6,264 bases of DNA from CAVPEW01 sp050247895. Its GTDB lineage: Bacteria > Actinomycetota > Acidimicrobiia > Acidimicrobiales > VFJN01. A program made the position numbers and the translations under genes. The notes beneath the pieces are model-generated. The model was given only the letters and a program-made list of their open reading frames with translations. It had not been told where the DNA came from and did no database searches. The stretch is taken from NCBI GenBank assembly GCA_050247895.1, contig JBFWTJ010000227.1:1-6264 (forward strand), in the 5' to 3' direction. Shown in pieces: positions 1 to 5,417 of this stretch (its first letter is position 1; every line of letters starts with the position of its first letter).

Positions 1-648
1 GACCGTGGCGCCATCGAGGACTACATGGACGGCGACTGCGAGGCGGCGACCCAGCTCTACCCGAGGGACCAGGTCGGCCACGATCCGGACCTCGACGACC
101 AGTTCACCCACGACCCCGAGCGGGCGCGTCGCCTCCTGGCCGAGGCGGGCTTCCCCGACGGCGTGGACCTCCAGCTCGCCACCATCGCCGGGCAGTCCCC
201 CTACGAGGCCTTGGCCGCCATCATCCAGGAGCAGCTGGCGAACGTCGGCATCCGCGTCGAGATCCTGCGCGCCGACGCCGCTTCGTTGACCCAGCAGTTC
301 GCGGCGGGCGACCTCGACATGGCGACCGGCGCCATGATGGGCACGCCCCCGGATCCCGGCGAGATCCTCACCTCCCACTTCCTCGGGGTGCAGAACCTGG
401 CCCAGGGGGTCGCACCGGAGATGGCTGACCTCGCCGTGGCCGGTCAGGACCGGACCGGGCCGAGCGAGGGATGGCAGACCCGGTACCGGGAGGCAGCCCG
501 GATCGCGGGCGAGAAGGCCCTCTACATGCCGATCTGCAACGGAAAGGCCCAGTACCTGATGACCTCGAAGGTGGGTGGCTTCGACGAGATGCCGGGGCAG
601 TCGCTGTTCGGCTCCGTCGAGGCCCGCGCGCTCTGGATGAAGCCGTGA
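1..648 (+). CDS. ABC transporter solute-binding protein, family 5 (C-terminal part)
   Basis: The frame is open from the left edge, giving 215 residues that end in a TGA stop; the N-terminus lies outside the window. The segment DPERARRLLAEAGFPDGVDL, about residues 39-58 of the visible part, is the hallmark C-terminal-lobe helix of oligopeptide/nickel-type (DppA/OppA-like, SBP_bac_5) extracellular binding proteins. The preceding GDCEAATQLYP stretch is also typical of that family. Such proteins capture a peptide or other small organic ligand outside the membrane and deliver it to an ABC permease. The signal peptide would be in the missing part. The stop overlaps the start of the next gene by four bases, so the two are probably co-transcribed. 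The ligand cannot be inferred; the neighbouring hydrolase hints at an organic acid or amide rather than a peptide, which is inference only. Confidence 0.88.
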   Translation, partial: DRGAIEDYMDGDCEAATQLYPRDQVGHDPDLDDQFTHDPERARRLLAEAGFPDGVDLQLATIAGQSPYEALAAIIQEQLANVGIRVEILRADAASLTQQFAAGDLDMATGAMMGTPPDPGEILTSHFLGVQNLAQGVAPEMADLAVAGQDRTGPSEGWQTRYREAARIAGEKALYMPICNGKAQYLMTSKVGGFDEMPGQSLFGSVEARALWMKP

Positions 649-1229
649 CCGGGTCGGAGCGGTCGGTGGAGGAGCGGCTGGCCTGGTTCCTCGACCGGGC
701 CGAGATCATCGACACCTGCACCCGGATGCACTGGTACCTCGACCGCAAGGAGTGGGACAGGCTGGAGGAGGTGCTGGCGCCGGAGATCTCGGTCCCGACC
801 CTGGCCGAGTTCCGTTCCGTGCGCCCGGGCCAGGCCGCGACGGGCCGGGCCCGGCCGCGGGGCGAGTTCGTCGCCGGCCTGGCGGTGCTCATGGAGGGCC
901 TCACGACCCAGCACCTCGTCGGCAACCACCTGGTGGACATCGACGGGGACAGGGCCAGCTGCTACGCGAACGCCTCCAACATGCACGTCGGGCCGCCCCA
1001 GATCGCGGAGAACCGCGTCGTCCACGGCAGCGCCTACGAGTACCGACTCGCCCGGACGCCCGACGGCTGGCGGATCACCGCGCTGAACAGCACGCCGATC
1101 TGGGCGACCGGCAACGAGATGGTGAGCTCCAACGGTCCGCGCCAGGACGCCTACTTCGCCGGCCTGGCCCAGCCGGCGCCGACCGATGGCCGCCCCAGCT
1201 CGCCAGGCGGCGGGCCTCCGCGGCCCTGA
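645..1229 (+). CDS. SnoaL/NTF2-like domain protein
   Basis: A GTG start at 645 overlaps the TGA of the transporter gene (GTGA), giving 194 residues. I preferred it to longer in-frame starts because those would lie deep inside the upstream gene. Residues about 8-150 look like a SnoaL_4-type alpha+beta barrel: an N-terminal helical part (AEIIDTCTRMHWYLDRKEWD, 19-38) where a small-ligand pocket begins, then TTQHLVGNHLVDIDGDRASC (87-106), a strand pattern common in this family, and a final strand around DGWRITALNSTPIW. Family members include isomerases, dehydratases and hydroxylases as well as many of unknown role, so no reaction is assigned. The proline/glycine-rich tail after about residue 175 is probably disordered. 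Position between a binding protein and an amidohydrolase suggests a part in catabolism of the imported compound. Confidence 0.82.
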   Translation: MTGSERSVEERLAWFLDRAEIIDTCTRMHWYLDRKEWDRLEEVLAPEISVPTLAEFRSVRPGQAATGRARPRGEFVAGLAVLMEGLTTQHLVGNHLVDIDGDRASCYANASNMHVGPPQIAENRVVHGSAYEYRLARTPDGWRITALNSTPIWATGNEMVSSNGPRQDAYFAGLAQPAPTDGRPSSPGGGPPRP

Positions 1230-1265
1230 TGCACGTCGGACCGGCCGTGACCTCGCCCCGGGAGA

Positions 1266-1271
1266 GGGAGG
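1266..1271 (+). promoter_or_regulatory. Ribosome binding site that favours the TTG start
   Basis: GGGAGG at 1266-1271 lies 4 bases before the in-frame TTG at 1276 but 22 bases before the ATG at 1294. The spacing excludes the ATG as the main start served by this site and supports TTG. A GTG at 1271 is out of frame. Confidence 0.55.
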
Positions 1272-1275
1272 TGCC

Positions 1276-2403
1276 TTGCCCCTGCAACCTCACATGAAGG
1301 TCGTCTCAGCCGACGACCACCTGCTCGAGCCGCCCGACCTCTGGCGGAGCCGCCTGCCCGCCCGGTACGCGGAAGCGGCACCCCACGTGGTGGCCGACGA
1401 GCTCGGCGATGCCTGGGTGTACGAGGGCCGACGCCACCGCATCGAGCGCGTGCTGGCCATCGCCGGGCGCCCCGAGGCCGAGTACGACCTGTCGCCGCTG
1501 CGCTTCTCGGAGATGCGGCCCGGGTGCTCCGATCCGGTGGCGCGCCTGGCGGACATGGACGCCGACGGGATCCACGCCCAGCTCTGCTTCCCGACGTTCC
1601 CGCGCTTCGCGGGCACGCGGTTCCTCGAGGGAGGGGATCCGGTCCTTGCCGGACTGTGCGTACGAGCCTGGAACGAGTTCGTCCTCGACGAGTGGTGGGC
1701 TGCCGCGCCCGATCGCTTCATCCCCATGGTGATCGTGCCCCTGTGGGACGTGGAGCTCGCCGCGGCCGAGGCGGCGTGGGCCGTCGAGCGGGGGGCGCGG
1801 GCGGTGTCGTTCCCGGAGAACACCGTCCACCTCGGGCTGCCGTCGATCCACGGTGGGTACTGGGATCCCCTCTTCGCCGTGCTCGACGAGGCATCCACCC
1901 CGCTCTGCCTGCACTTCGGGACCTCGGGCGTCGTGCCCACGACCGGCCCGGACGCCCCTCACATCGTGGGGAGCATGCTCTATGGCACCAGCACGATGTC
2001 GGCCATGGTCGACTTCCTCATGTCGCCCGTCTTCCATGCGTTCCCGGCGCTCCGGATCGCCCTCTCGGAGGGTGGGATCGGCTGGATCCCCTACCTGCTG
2101 GAGAAGATGGACCACATGTGGCGGCGCCACCGCCACTACCAGCTCGAGATCAACCAGGACGTGTCCCCACGCGAGCTGTTCCAGGGCCACGTCTTCGGGT
2201 GCTTCATCGAGGACGAGCACGGCGTGCGGAACCTGGACGCCATCGGGACGGGGCAGGTCCTGTTCGAGTCGGACTACCCGCACTCCGATTCCAACTGGCC
2301 CGACAGTCGGAACCGGTTGGCCGCCTTGCTGGCAGAGGTGCCCGACGACGACGCCCACCGCGTCGCGGAGCTCAACGCTCGGGAGCTCTTCCGCTTCCCC
2401 TGA
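1276..2403 (+). CDS. Amidohydrolase family 2 (ACMSD-like) metal-dependent hydrolase/decarboxylase
   Basis: The product is 375 residues from a TTG start (reading MPLQPHMKVVSADDHLLEP) or 369 from the ATG at 1294. TTG is preferred for the ribosome binding site and because, from memory, related proteins often begin with a similar MPLQ..M leader. It is a TIM-barrel enzyme of the amidohydrolase_2 family: a D-x-H metal motif near the N-terminus (D13, H15), a likely metal-ligand histidine in LCLHFG (H213), the conserved SEGGIGWIPYLLEKMD segment (264-279), and the catalytic-metal aspartate in FESDYPHSDSNWP (D333). Length is normal for the family. Members hydrolyse or decarboxylate carboxylates with one Zn or Mn; the substrate is not deducible. 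It lies 46 bases after the SnoaL-like gene on the same strand, probably in one transcript. Nothing indicates truncation. Confidence 0.9.
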   Translation: MPLQPHMKVVSADDHLLEPPDLWRSRLPARYAEAAPHVVADELGDAWVYEGRRHRIERVLAIAGRPEAEYDLSPLRFSEMRPGCSDPVARLADMDADGIHAQLCFPTFPRFAGTRFLEGGDPVLAGLCVRAWNEFVLDEWWAAAPDRFIPMVIVPLWDVELAAAEAAWAVERGARAVSFPENTVHLGLPSIHGGYWDPLFAVLDEASTPLCLHFGTSGVVPTTGPDAPHIVGSMLYGTSTMSAMVDFLMSPVFHAFPALRIALSEGGIGWIPYLLEKMDHMWRRHRHYQLEINQDVSPRELFQGHVFGCFIEDEHGVRNLDAIGTGQVLFESDYPHSDSNWPDSRNRLAALLAEVPDDDAHRVAELNARELFRFP

Positions 2404-2475
2404 TCGCGGCATCGGTCGACCGGACCGCACCGACCCGGCCGGAGCCGCTCCACCCGCGGATGGTCGAGTACCGTG

Positions 2476-2490
2476 CGCCGCGGTGCGGCG
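2476..2490 (+). terminator. GC-rich hairpin after the amidohydrolase gene, possible terminator
   Basis: CGCCGC (2476-2481) and GCGGCG (2485-2490) form a perfect 6-bp all-GC stem with a GGT loop, 73 bases after the amidohydrolase stop and 28 before the tRNA half. No T-run follows, so it would be a U-less actinobacterial type terminator at best. Such palindromes are common in high-GC DNA. Confidence 0.25.
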
Positions 2491-2517
2491 GGGAGCCGGT
2501 CGCCCAAGAGCTCACCC

Positions 2518-2556
2518 GGGCCTGTAGCTCAGTTGGTCAGAGCAGGGGACTCATAA
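2518..2556 (+). tRNA. 5' half of a tRNA with anticodon CAU, interrupted in the anticodon arm
   Basis: The acceptor 5' strand GGGCCTG (2518-2524) is followed by T8-A9, a D-arm with GCTC/GAGC stem and loop AGTTGGTCA, A26, the 5' anticodon strand GGGGA (2545-2549) and loop CTCATAA (2550-2556), with CAT at 2552-2554. The 3' anticodon strand should be TCCCC but the sequence continues CCGGT. I found no variable loop, T-arm (GGTTCRA) or CAGGCCC acceptor 3' strand on either strand up to 6264. The D-arm is intact, so this is not gradual decay. A CAU anticodon with a GGGCCT-type acceptor suits tRNA-Ile2 (lysidine-modified) or elongator tRNA-Met; it lacks the GGG at positions 29-31 typical of initiators. 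It is functional only if the interruption is spliced out or another copy exists. Confidence 0.85.
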
Positions 2557-2621
2557 CCGGTAGGGCGTAAGCGGGATGCCACCGGGTGAAGTCCCAGGTC
2601 AACGGGCACCGAAGTGGCGAA
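2555..2621 (+). ncRNA. Structured RNA after the anticodon; possible 5' part of a group I intron
   Basis: CCGGT (2557-2561) pairs with ACCGG (2581-2585), enclosing a GGC/GCC helix and a GC-GTAA-GC mini-hairpin. Directly after it, GTGAAGTCCC (2586-2595) can pair with the tRNA segment GGGACTCAT (2546-2554) with a single bulged A, 9 bp in all, ending in a U2554.G2586 wobble at the last anticodon base. That is the layout of a group I P1 helix with the splice site after U36. A further small hairpin, CAC-CGAA-GTG, lies at 2608-2617. I could not identify P3, P4, P7 or the guanosine-binding core, and no group II 5' GTGYG is present. The pairing is directly visible; the intron identity is a hypothesis. 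Confidence 0.35.
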
Positions 2622-2653
2622 TTCCCCTGCTGTAGCTACTACAGCAGGAGGAA
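2622..2653 (+). promoter_or_regulatory. Strong hairpin sequestering the ribosome binding site of the first cargo gene
   Basis: CCTGCTGTAG (2626-2635) and CTACAGCAGG (2639-2648) form a perfect 10-bp stem with loop CTA. Beyond a bulged A2649 the helix continues as TTCC (2622-2625) with GGAA (2650-2653). The AGGAGG ribosome binding site at 2646-2651, five bases before the ATG at 2657, is therefore almost wholly inside the helix. Translation of the first gene should be low from a transcript that folds this way and rise if the helix is opened or the transcript starts inside it. No T-run follows, so it is not a typical terminator. Confidence 0.6.
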
Positions 2654-2656
2654 CCC

Positions 2657-3511
2657 ATGACGATGGTCGAGGATGAGGACGTCGTGATCCCGGCGTTCAC
2701 GGTGCCGGCGAGGGCGCGTGAGATGGTCGACGAGATCAGGTCGGCGGTGTTGCGGGTCGAGCCGGCGGTCGACGAGATCTACGCGAAGGCGTTGGAGCTG
2801 CGCGACCTGTACGAGGACGTGCTGCGGGAGATCGGCAAGGACGGCCGGTCGCTGGAACAGGACGGGCTGTTGGAGGTGGTCGGGGAGGCTGTCGGCTGGT
2901 CCAAGGTCTGGGAGCGCTTGGTTCGACTGTTCGGTGATCGGTTCTCTGATCAGGCGGGGTTCGACCACGAGACGATGCGGGGGCCCGAGCTGCGTCGGGG
3001 TGGCGAGGCCAACTTCCCGCCGGGAACCCGGGCTCGGCTGGTGGACCGCGACGGGGTCTCGTGGGAGGTGGAGGTGGCCCACGCTCCCTACGGCCAGAAG
3101 GAAGACCTGTACACGATCGTGACGATCGCTGAGCCCCACGACCGGTTCATGGCCAGCCACGACGAGATCAAGGCCGGGCTGATCGAGGTTCCCGACAAGA
3201 AGGCCAGGGGTGCAGCGCTGTTGCTGCACTACGAGTGGGAGACCGCCCGCATCCGCCGTGAGAAGCCGTACTACATGCGCACGATCACCATCGACGACGA
3301 CCTTGAGGTCACGGTGCTGTCGGGCCCCGATGACCAGGGCCGCTACCTCGCCATCGGTCGGACCCCCAGCGAGAGGTACTACATCAGCGAGGAGCAGATC
3401 CGCGACGGCCTCGAGCCCGACGAGGACCCGGGGATGCCCGGGGCGGGCCAGGTGCAAGCGACCGTCGCCGGCGAGGTCGACCCGATCAGCCTCGACGAGG
3501 TCGATCGGTGA
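2657..3511 (+). CDS. Unknown 284-residue protein with duplicated beta-rich segment
   Basis: ATG at 2657 has AGGAGG five bases upstream. I do not recognise the family. Residues about 15-100 are predicted by eye to be helical and charged (REMVDEIRSAVLRVEPAVDE and following). Two beta-rich segments follow, about 134-177 and 214-255, which resemble each other: both have E-V-x-V near the start and end in [DE]-R-[FY]-x-[AI]-S-x(2)-[EQ]-I-[KR]-x-G-L (D162 to L175, E239 to L252), a 77-residue offset. The tail after 256 is acidic and proline/glycine-rich. No signal peptide, membrane segment or cysteine cluster is visible, so it is probably a cytoplasmic binding or scaffold protein. It is the first gene of a five-gene run, its TGA overlapping the next start (GTGA). 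Confidence 0.75.
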   Translation: MTMVEDEDVVIPAFTVPARAREMVDEIRSAVLRVEPAVDEIYAKALELRDLYEDVLREIGKDGRSLEQDGLLEVVGEAVGWSKVWERLVRLFGDRFSDQAGFDHETMRGPELRRGGEANFPPGTRARLVDRDGVSWEVEVAHAPYGQKEDLYTIVTIAEPHDRFMASHDEIKAGLIEVPDKKARGAALLLHYEWETARIRREKPYYMRTITIDDDLEVTVLSGPDDQGRYLAIGRTPSERYYISEEQIRDGLEPDEDPGMPGAGQVQATVAGEVDPISLDEVDR

Positions 3512-3813
3512 GCGGGGCCGCGCCGGTCTGGTTGGACATGGGCACGGTCTGGCCGCCGGAGAAGAAGATCCGGGCCTTGGAGCTGGCCGAGCACTTCGAG
3601 GGGCTCCGAGTCAACCTGCGGCCCGTGCTGCGGGAGGCCTACCAGCTCCTCGTCGAGGGCCAGGCCGCGACGCCTGATGTGCCCGATGACCTGTTCCCCA
3701 CGGCGTTCGAGGCCATGGGCCTGGAGCCGCTGTACCAAGCCATGCGCCGGCTCGGGGAGCTGGTCGATCCCGCCTACGACGGGAAGAAGACCGAGCTGGA
3801 GCTGGACGCATGA
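3508..3813 (+). CDS. Unknown 101-residue protein, second gene of the five-gene run
   Basis: The GTG start at 3508 overlaps the TGA of the preceding gene; an in-frame ATG at 3538 is the alternative. The product is soluble and probably mostly helical (KKIRALELAEHFEGLRVNLR, then VLREAYQLLVEGQA, then LEPLYQAMRRLGELV), with an acidic C-terminus. It has no cysteine, membrane segment or recognisable catalytic motif. Four-base overlaps at both ends imply translational coupling and that it works with its neighbours. Reading-frame packing and high GC at third positions argue that it is a real gene. No function can be proposed. Confidence 0.68.
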   Translation: MSGAAPVWLDMGTVWPPEKKIRALELAEHFEGLRVNLRPVLREAYQLLVEGQAATPDVPDDLFPTAFEAMGLEPLYQAMRRLGELVDPAYDGKKTELELDA

Positions 3814-3822
3814 GCGGGGCCG
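3509..3822 (+). repeat. 12-bp direct repeat at two consecutive stop/start overlaps
   Basis: TGAGCGGGGCCG occurs at 3509-3520 and again at 3811-3822, each time containing the stop of one gene and codons 2-5 of the next, so both downstream proteins begin M-S-G-A. The flanking sequences and the remainder of the two proteins are not similar. The coordinates span both copies. Confidence 0.7.
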
Positions 3823-4148
3823 TGACGGTGGCGGACCTGTGCCGGCACCGGGACCTGTTCGACCGAGCAACGGCCCAGGTCCAAGAGATCCTGGGCCGGC
3901 TCGAGGTCATCCTGGAAGGCACCAGGGACGCCCAGCGGGACTACCACGACGCCCTGTGCGCCCTGTACCGGCAGGGCATCGAGGACGACGACCTGGCTGA
4001 CCGGGCCGGCTACGCCGCGTTCCACTACGCCGTCTACCAGCTGTGCGACTTCTTCCCCCAGGTCGAACGGCTCGGCGCCCAGGCCACCCGGCGTGACATG
4101 GCCGCCCACGGCGAGCTCACCCACGGTCCTGGACTGGGGCTGTGGTGA
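3810..4148 (+). CDS. Unknown 112-residue helical protein, third gene of the run
   Basis: ATG at 3810 overlaps the upstream TGA (ATGA). The protein appears all-helical: residues about 6-50 form a long amphipathic, coiled-coil-like stretch (HRDLFDRATAQVQEILGRLE and on to RDYHDAL). A second helical part contains aromatic residues (YAAFHYAVYQLCDFFPQVER). Two cysteines are isolated in the helices besides C11, with no metal-binding spacing. No family is recognised. The length, helical character and packing resemble small accessory proteins of phage or integrated-element operons, which is a general impression rather than an assignment. Confidence 0.68.
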   Translation: MSGAVTVADLCRHRDLFDRATAQVQEILGRLEVILEGTRDAQRDYHDALCALYRQGIEDDDLADRAGYAAFHYAVYQLCDFFPQVERLGAQATRRDMAAHGELTHGPGLGLW

Positions 4149-4432
4149 GAGCGCTCAACTCGGCCGCGAGTGTGTGGGACCTCTACGACAACACGCCGGC
4201 CGAGGAGGCCGTGGGGACTGGAAGGATGGTCACCGTGGATGAGCAGCGGGCGATGCTGGCCAGGATCTCGCACGAGATCGAAGGGATGATCGGTGAGGAT
4301 GGTGAGCCCAAGCCCGGCACGGTCCTCTACGAGGCATGCGTCGGCGACGCTGATGAGATGGCGACCGCCCAGACCTTGCTGGCGTGGGTGGTCGAACTGC
4401 TCGGGGAGGCACCGTCGCGTAGCATGCCGTAG
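4145..4432 (+). CDS. Unknown ~95-residue acidic protein, fourth gene of the run
   Basis: Several starts are possible. GTG at 4142 and GTG at 4145 both overlap the upstream gene; 4145 recreates the GTGA overlap seen elsewhere in this run and is chosen. ATG at 4226 and GTG at 4235 are internal alternatives, the latter with GGAAGG nine bases upstream, and would remove the poorly structured first ~30 residues. The core, DEQRAMLARISHEIEGMIGE and LYEACVGDADEMATAQTLLA, looks helical and acidic. No domain is recognised. The stop TAG abuts the next ATG with no gap, so coupling with the following gene is likely. Confidence 0.62.
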   Translation: MRALNSAASVWDLYDNTPAEEAVGTGRMVTVDEQRAMLARISHEIEGMIGEDGEPKPGTVLYEACVGDADEMATAQTLLAWVVELLGEAPSRSMP

Positions 4433-4774
4433 ATGGCGGACGAACTCCTCTTGAAGACCGTGACGGCCACGAACATCGACGACAGCGATGTGGTCACGCT
4501 GACGATCGAGCTCAGCCGCCAGACCTCCCTGGCCGAAGACGAAGCACTCCGCCATCTGACGATGCCCCCAGGCGTGTTCTCGGTGGATATGTCTGACGGT
4601 CAGCTCCGTGTCGAGGTCCTCGACGAGGCCAGCATCAAAGTCGCCATCAACTGGCTATTTGGCTCGAATGGGCTCGACGCGGCCGTGAAGGCGGCTGGCG
4701 ATCGATCGGTCCGGTTGACGCGGATTCGCCAGGGAGCGCAGCAGCTTATTGACAACCACCCGCGCACGCTCTGA
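4433..4774 (+). CDS. Unknown 113-residue alpha/beta protein, last gene of the run
   Basis: The ATG at 4433 directly follows the TAG of the preceding gene, and the product ends in TGA at 4772-4774. The pattern is beta-rich at first (LLKTVTATNIDDSDVVTLTI), then a helix (LAEDEALRHLTM), strands (GVFSVDMSDGQLRVEVLD) and a final helical half (ASIKVAINWLFGSNGLDAAV, then a basic stretch RSVRLTRIRQGAQQLIDNH). Its codon third positions appear somewhat less GC-rich than those of its upstream neighbours, which may mean a separate origin. I do not recognise the family. Being last in the run before a convergent spacer, it probably shares the operon transcript. Confidence 0.66.
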   Translation: MADELLLKTVTATNIDDSDVVTLTIELSRQTSLAEDEALRHLTMPPGVFSVDMSDGQLRVEVLDEASIKVAINWLFGSNGLDAAVKAAGDRSVRLTRIRQGAQQLIDNHPRTL

Positions 4775-4949
4775 GCGACGCGGCCGGCCTTCTCACTTCA
4801 GCTCAGCCTGCTTGCTCGGGGTGGTCGCCGCAGGCGAGGGGTAGGGGGCCTCCTGCTACGGAGCCGCCGGTCGGAGTAGTAGAAGCTCCAGGGCACCGTC
4901 GCGTGAAAGGGGCTGAGAGATGTGTCCCCAAGTTGGACACCTCGGACCC
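4775..4949. other. Convergent intergenic spacer, no gene seen
   Basis: The spacer holds 175 bases between the end of the five-gene run and the end of the minus-strand whiB-like gene. It contains weak inverted repeats: GGAGC (4860-4864) with GCTCC (4885-4889), GTGTCC with GGACAC (4922-4940), and GGGG with CCCC around 4910-4929. I looked here for a tRNA 3' half and for group I or group II intron 3' cores, and saw neither. Confidence 0.5.
4922..4940 (-). terminator. Possible terminator hairpin downstream of the whiB-like gene
   Basis: GTGTCC (4922-4927) pairs with GGACAC (4935-4940) around a 7-base loop, ten bases past the minus-strand stop. There is no T-run on either strand, so termination would be of the weak, U-less kind, if it occurs at all. 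Confidence 0.25.
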
Positions 4950-5417
4950 TCAGAGCCCTCTGTAGGCGAGGCGGAGGGCGTTCTTGTTGCGGAACCGGTC
5001 GGCGGGGTGGGCGTCGTTCCAGAGCTTGAGCCGGTCGCTCCAGAACATGTCGGGAGTCGAGGCGACCAAGTCCAGGAGAGCGTCGGTGAGGGTGTCATCC
5101 TGGACCTGGAGTGTGGTTCGGCCTTCTCGCGGGGCTCGGCCACCCCACACGCCGTGGTGTTCCTTCTCGCCGGCCTGGGCGCACAGCTCGACCACCGGGC
5201 AGGTCGCGCAGATGGCCTTGGCAGGGCCGAGGGTCTCGCCGTGCTCTGCGTAGAAGAGGCGGGTGCCCTTGCCCCGACAGGCGGCCTGGGCGTGCCAGGC
5301 AGGACGTTGCGCGACAGCGAGAAGGTCTTCTAGGACGTCGACGAGGACGCCGGGGTCGCCTCGCCACTCGGGTTCCTCGGGGTCGGACAGGCGGGTGAGC
5401 GGCTGCCAACTGTCCAC
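4950..5417 (-). CDS. WhiB-family Fe-S transcriptional regulator with C-terminal extension
   Basis: The product is 155 residues from a GTG start at 5417. The WhiB core has four cysteines, C47, C70, C73 and C79 (C-x22-C-x2-C-x5-C), which in this family bind a [4Fe-4S] cluster, followed by the GVWGG turn (89-93) and a short basic stretch RAPREGR. WhiB proteins act with the principal sigma factor to control transcription and occur in Actinobacteria and their phages. Unlike compact WhiB proteins, this one carries about 50 further residues that look folded (TLTDALLDLVASTPDMFWSD and a basic end KNALRLAYRGL). The GTG has only a GAGG directly abutting it, so the start is uncertain, but everything from residue 40 is secure. 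It is likely the element's own regulator. Confidence 0.85.
   Translation of the reverse strand: MDSWQPLTRLSDPEEPEWRGDPGVLVDVLEDLLAVAQRPAWHAQAACRGKGTRLFYAEHGETLGPAKAICATCPVVELCAQAGEKEHHGVWGGRAPREGRTTLQVQDDTLTDALLDLVASTPDMFWSDRLKLWNDAHPADRFRNKNALRLAYRGL

Noticed and set aside
2413..2422. CGGTCGACCG palindrome after the amidohydrolase stop
   Set aside because: A 10-base palindrome is expected by chance in high-GC DNA of this size, and nothing around it suggests a site.
1306..2430. Long minus-strand open frame opposite the amidohydrolase gene, and other long frames inside known genes
   Set aside because: They are antisense or out-of-frame shadows of high-GC coding DNA, rich in R, P, G and A, with no family motif, and the sense gene is clearly conserved.
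2621..2632. AATTCCCCTG read as a resumed tRNA 3' half (spliced join to CAT)
   Set aside because: TCCCC would fit the anticodon stem, but the next bases are a hairpin with no T-loop or acceptor strand, so no tRNA can be completed.
2555..2660. Group II intron or IStron at the tRNA
   Set aside because: There is no GTGYG 5' end, no domain V-like 34-base hairpin, and no reverse transcriptase or TnpB/TnpA in the window.
4860..4889. GAGCC...GCTC hairpin as a group II domain V or group I 3' core
   Set aside because: It lacks the conserved bulge, GNRA cap and catalytic triad placement, and no 3' exon follows.
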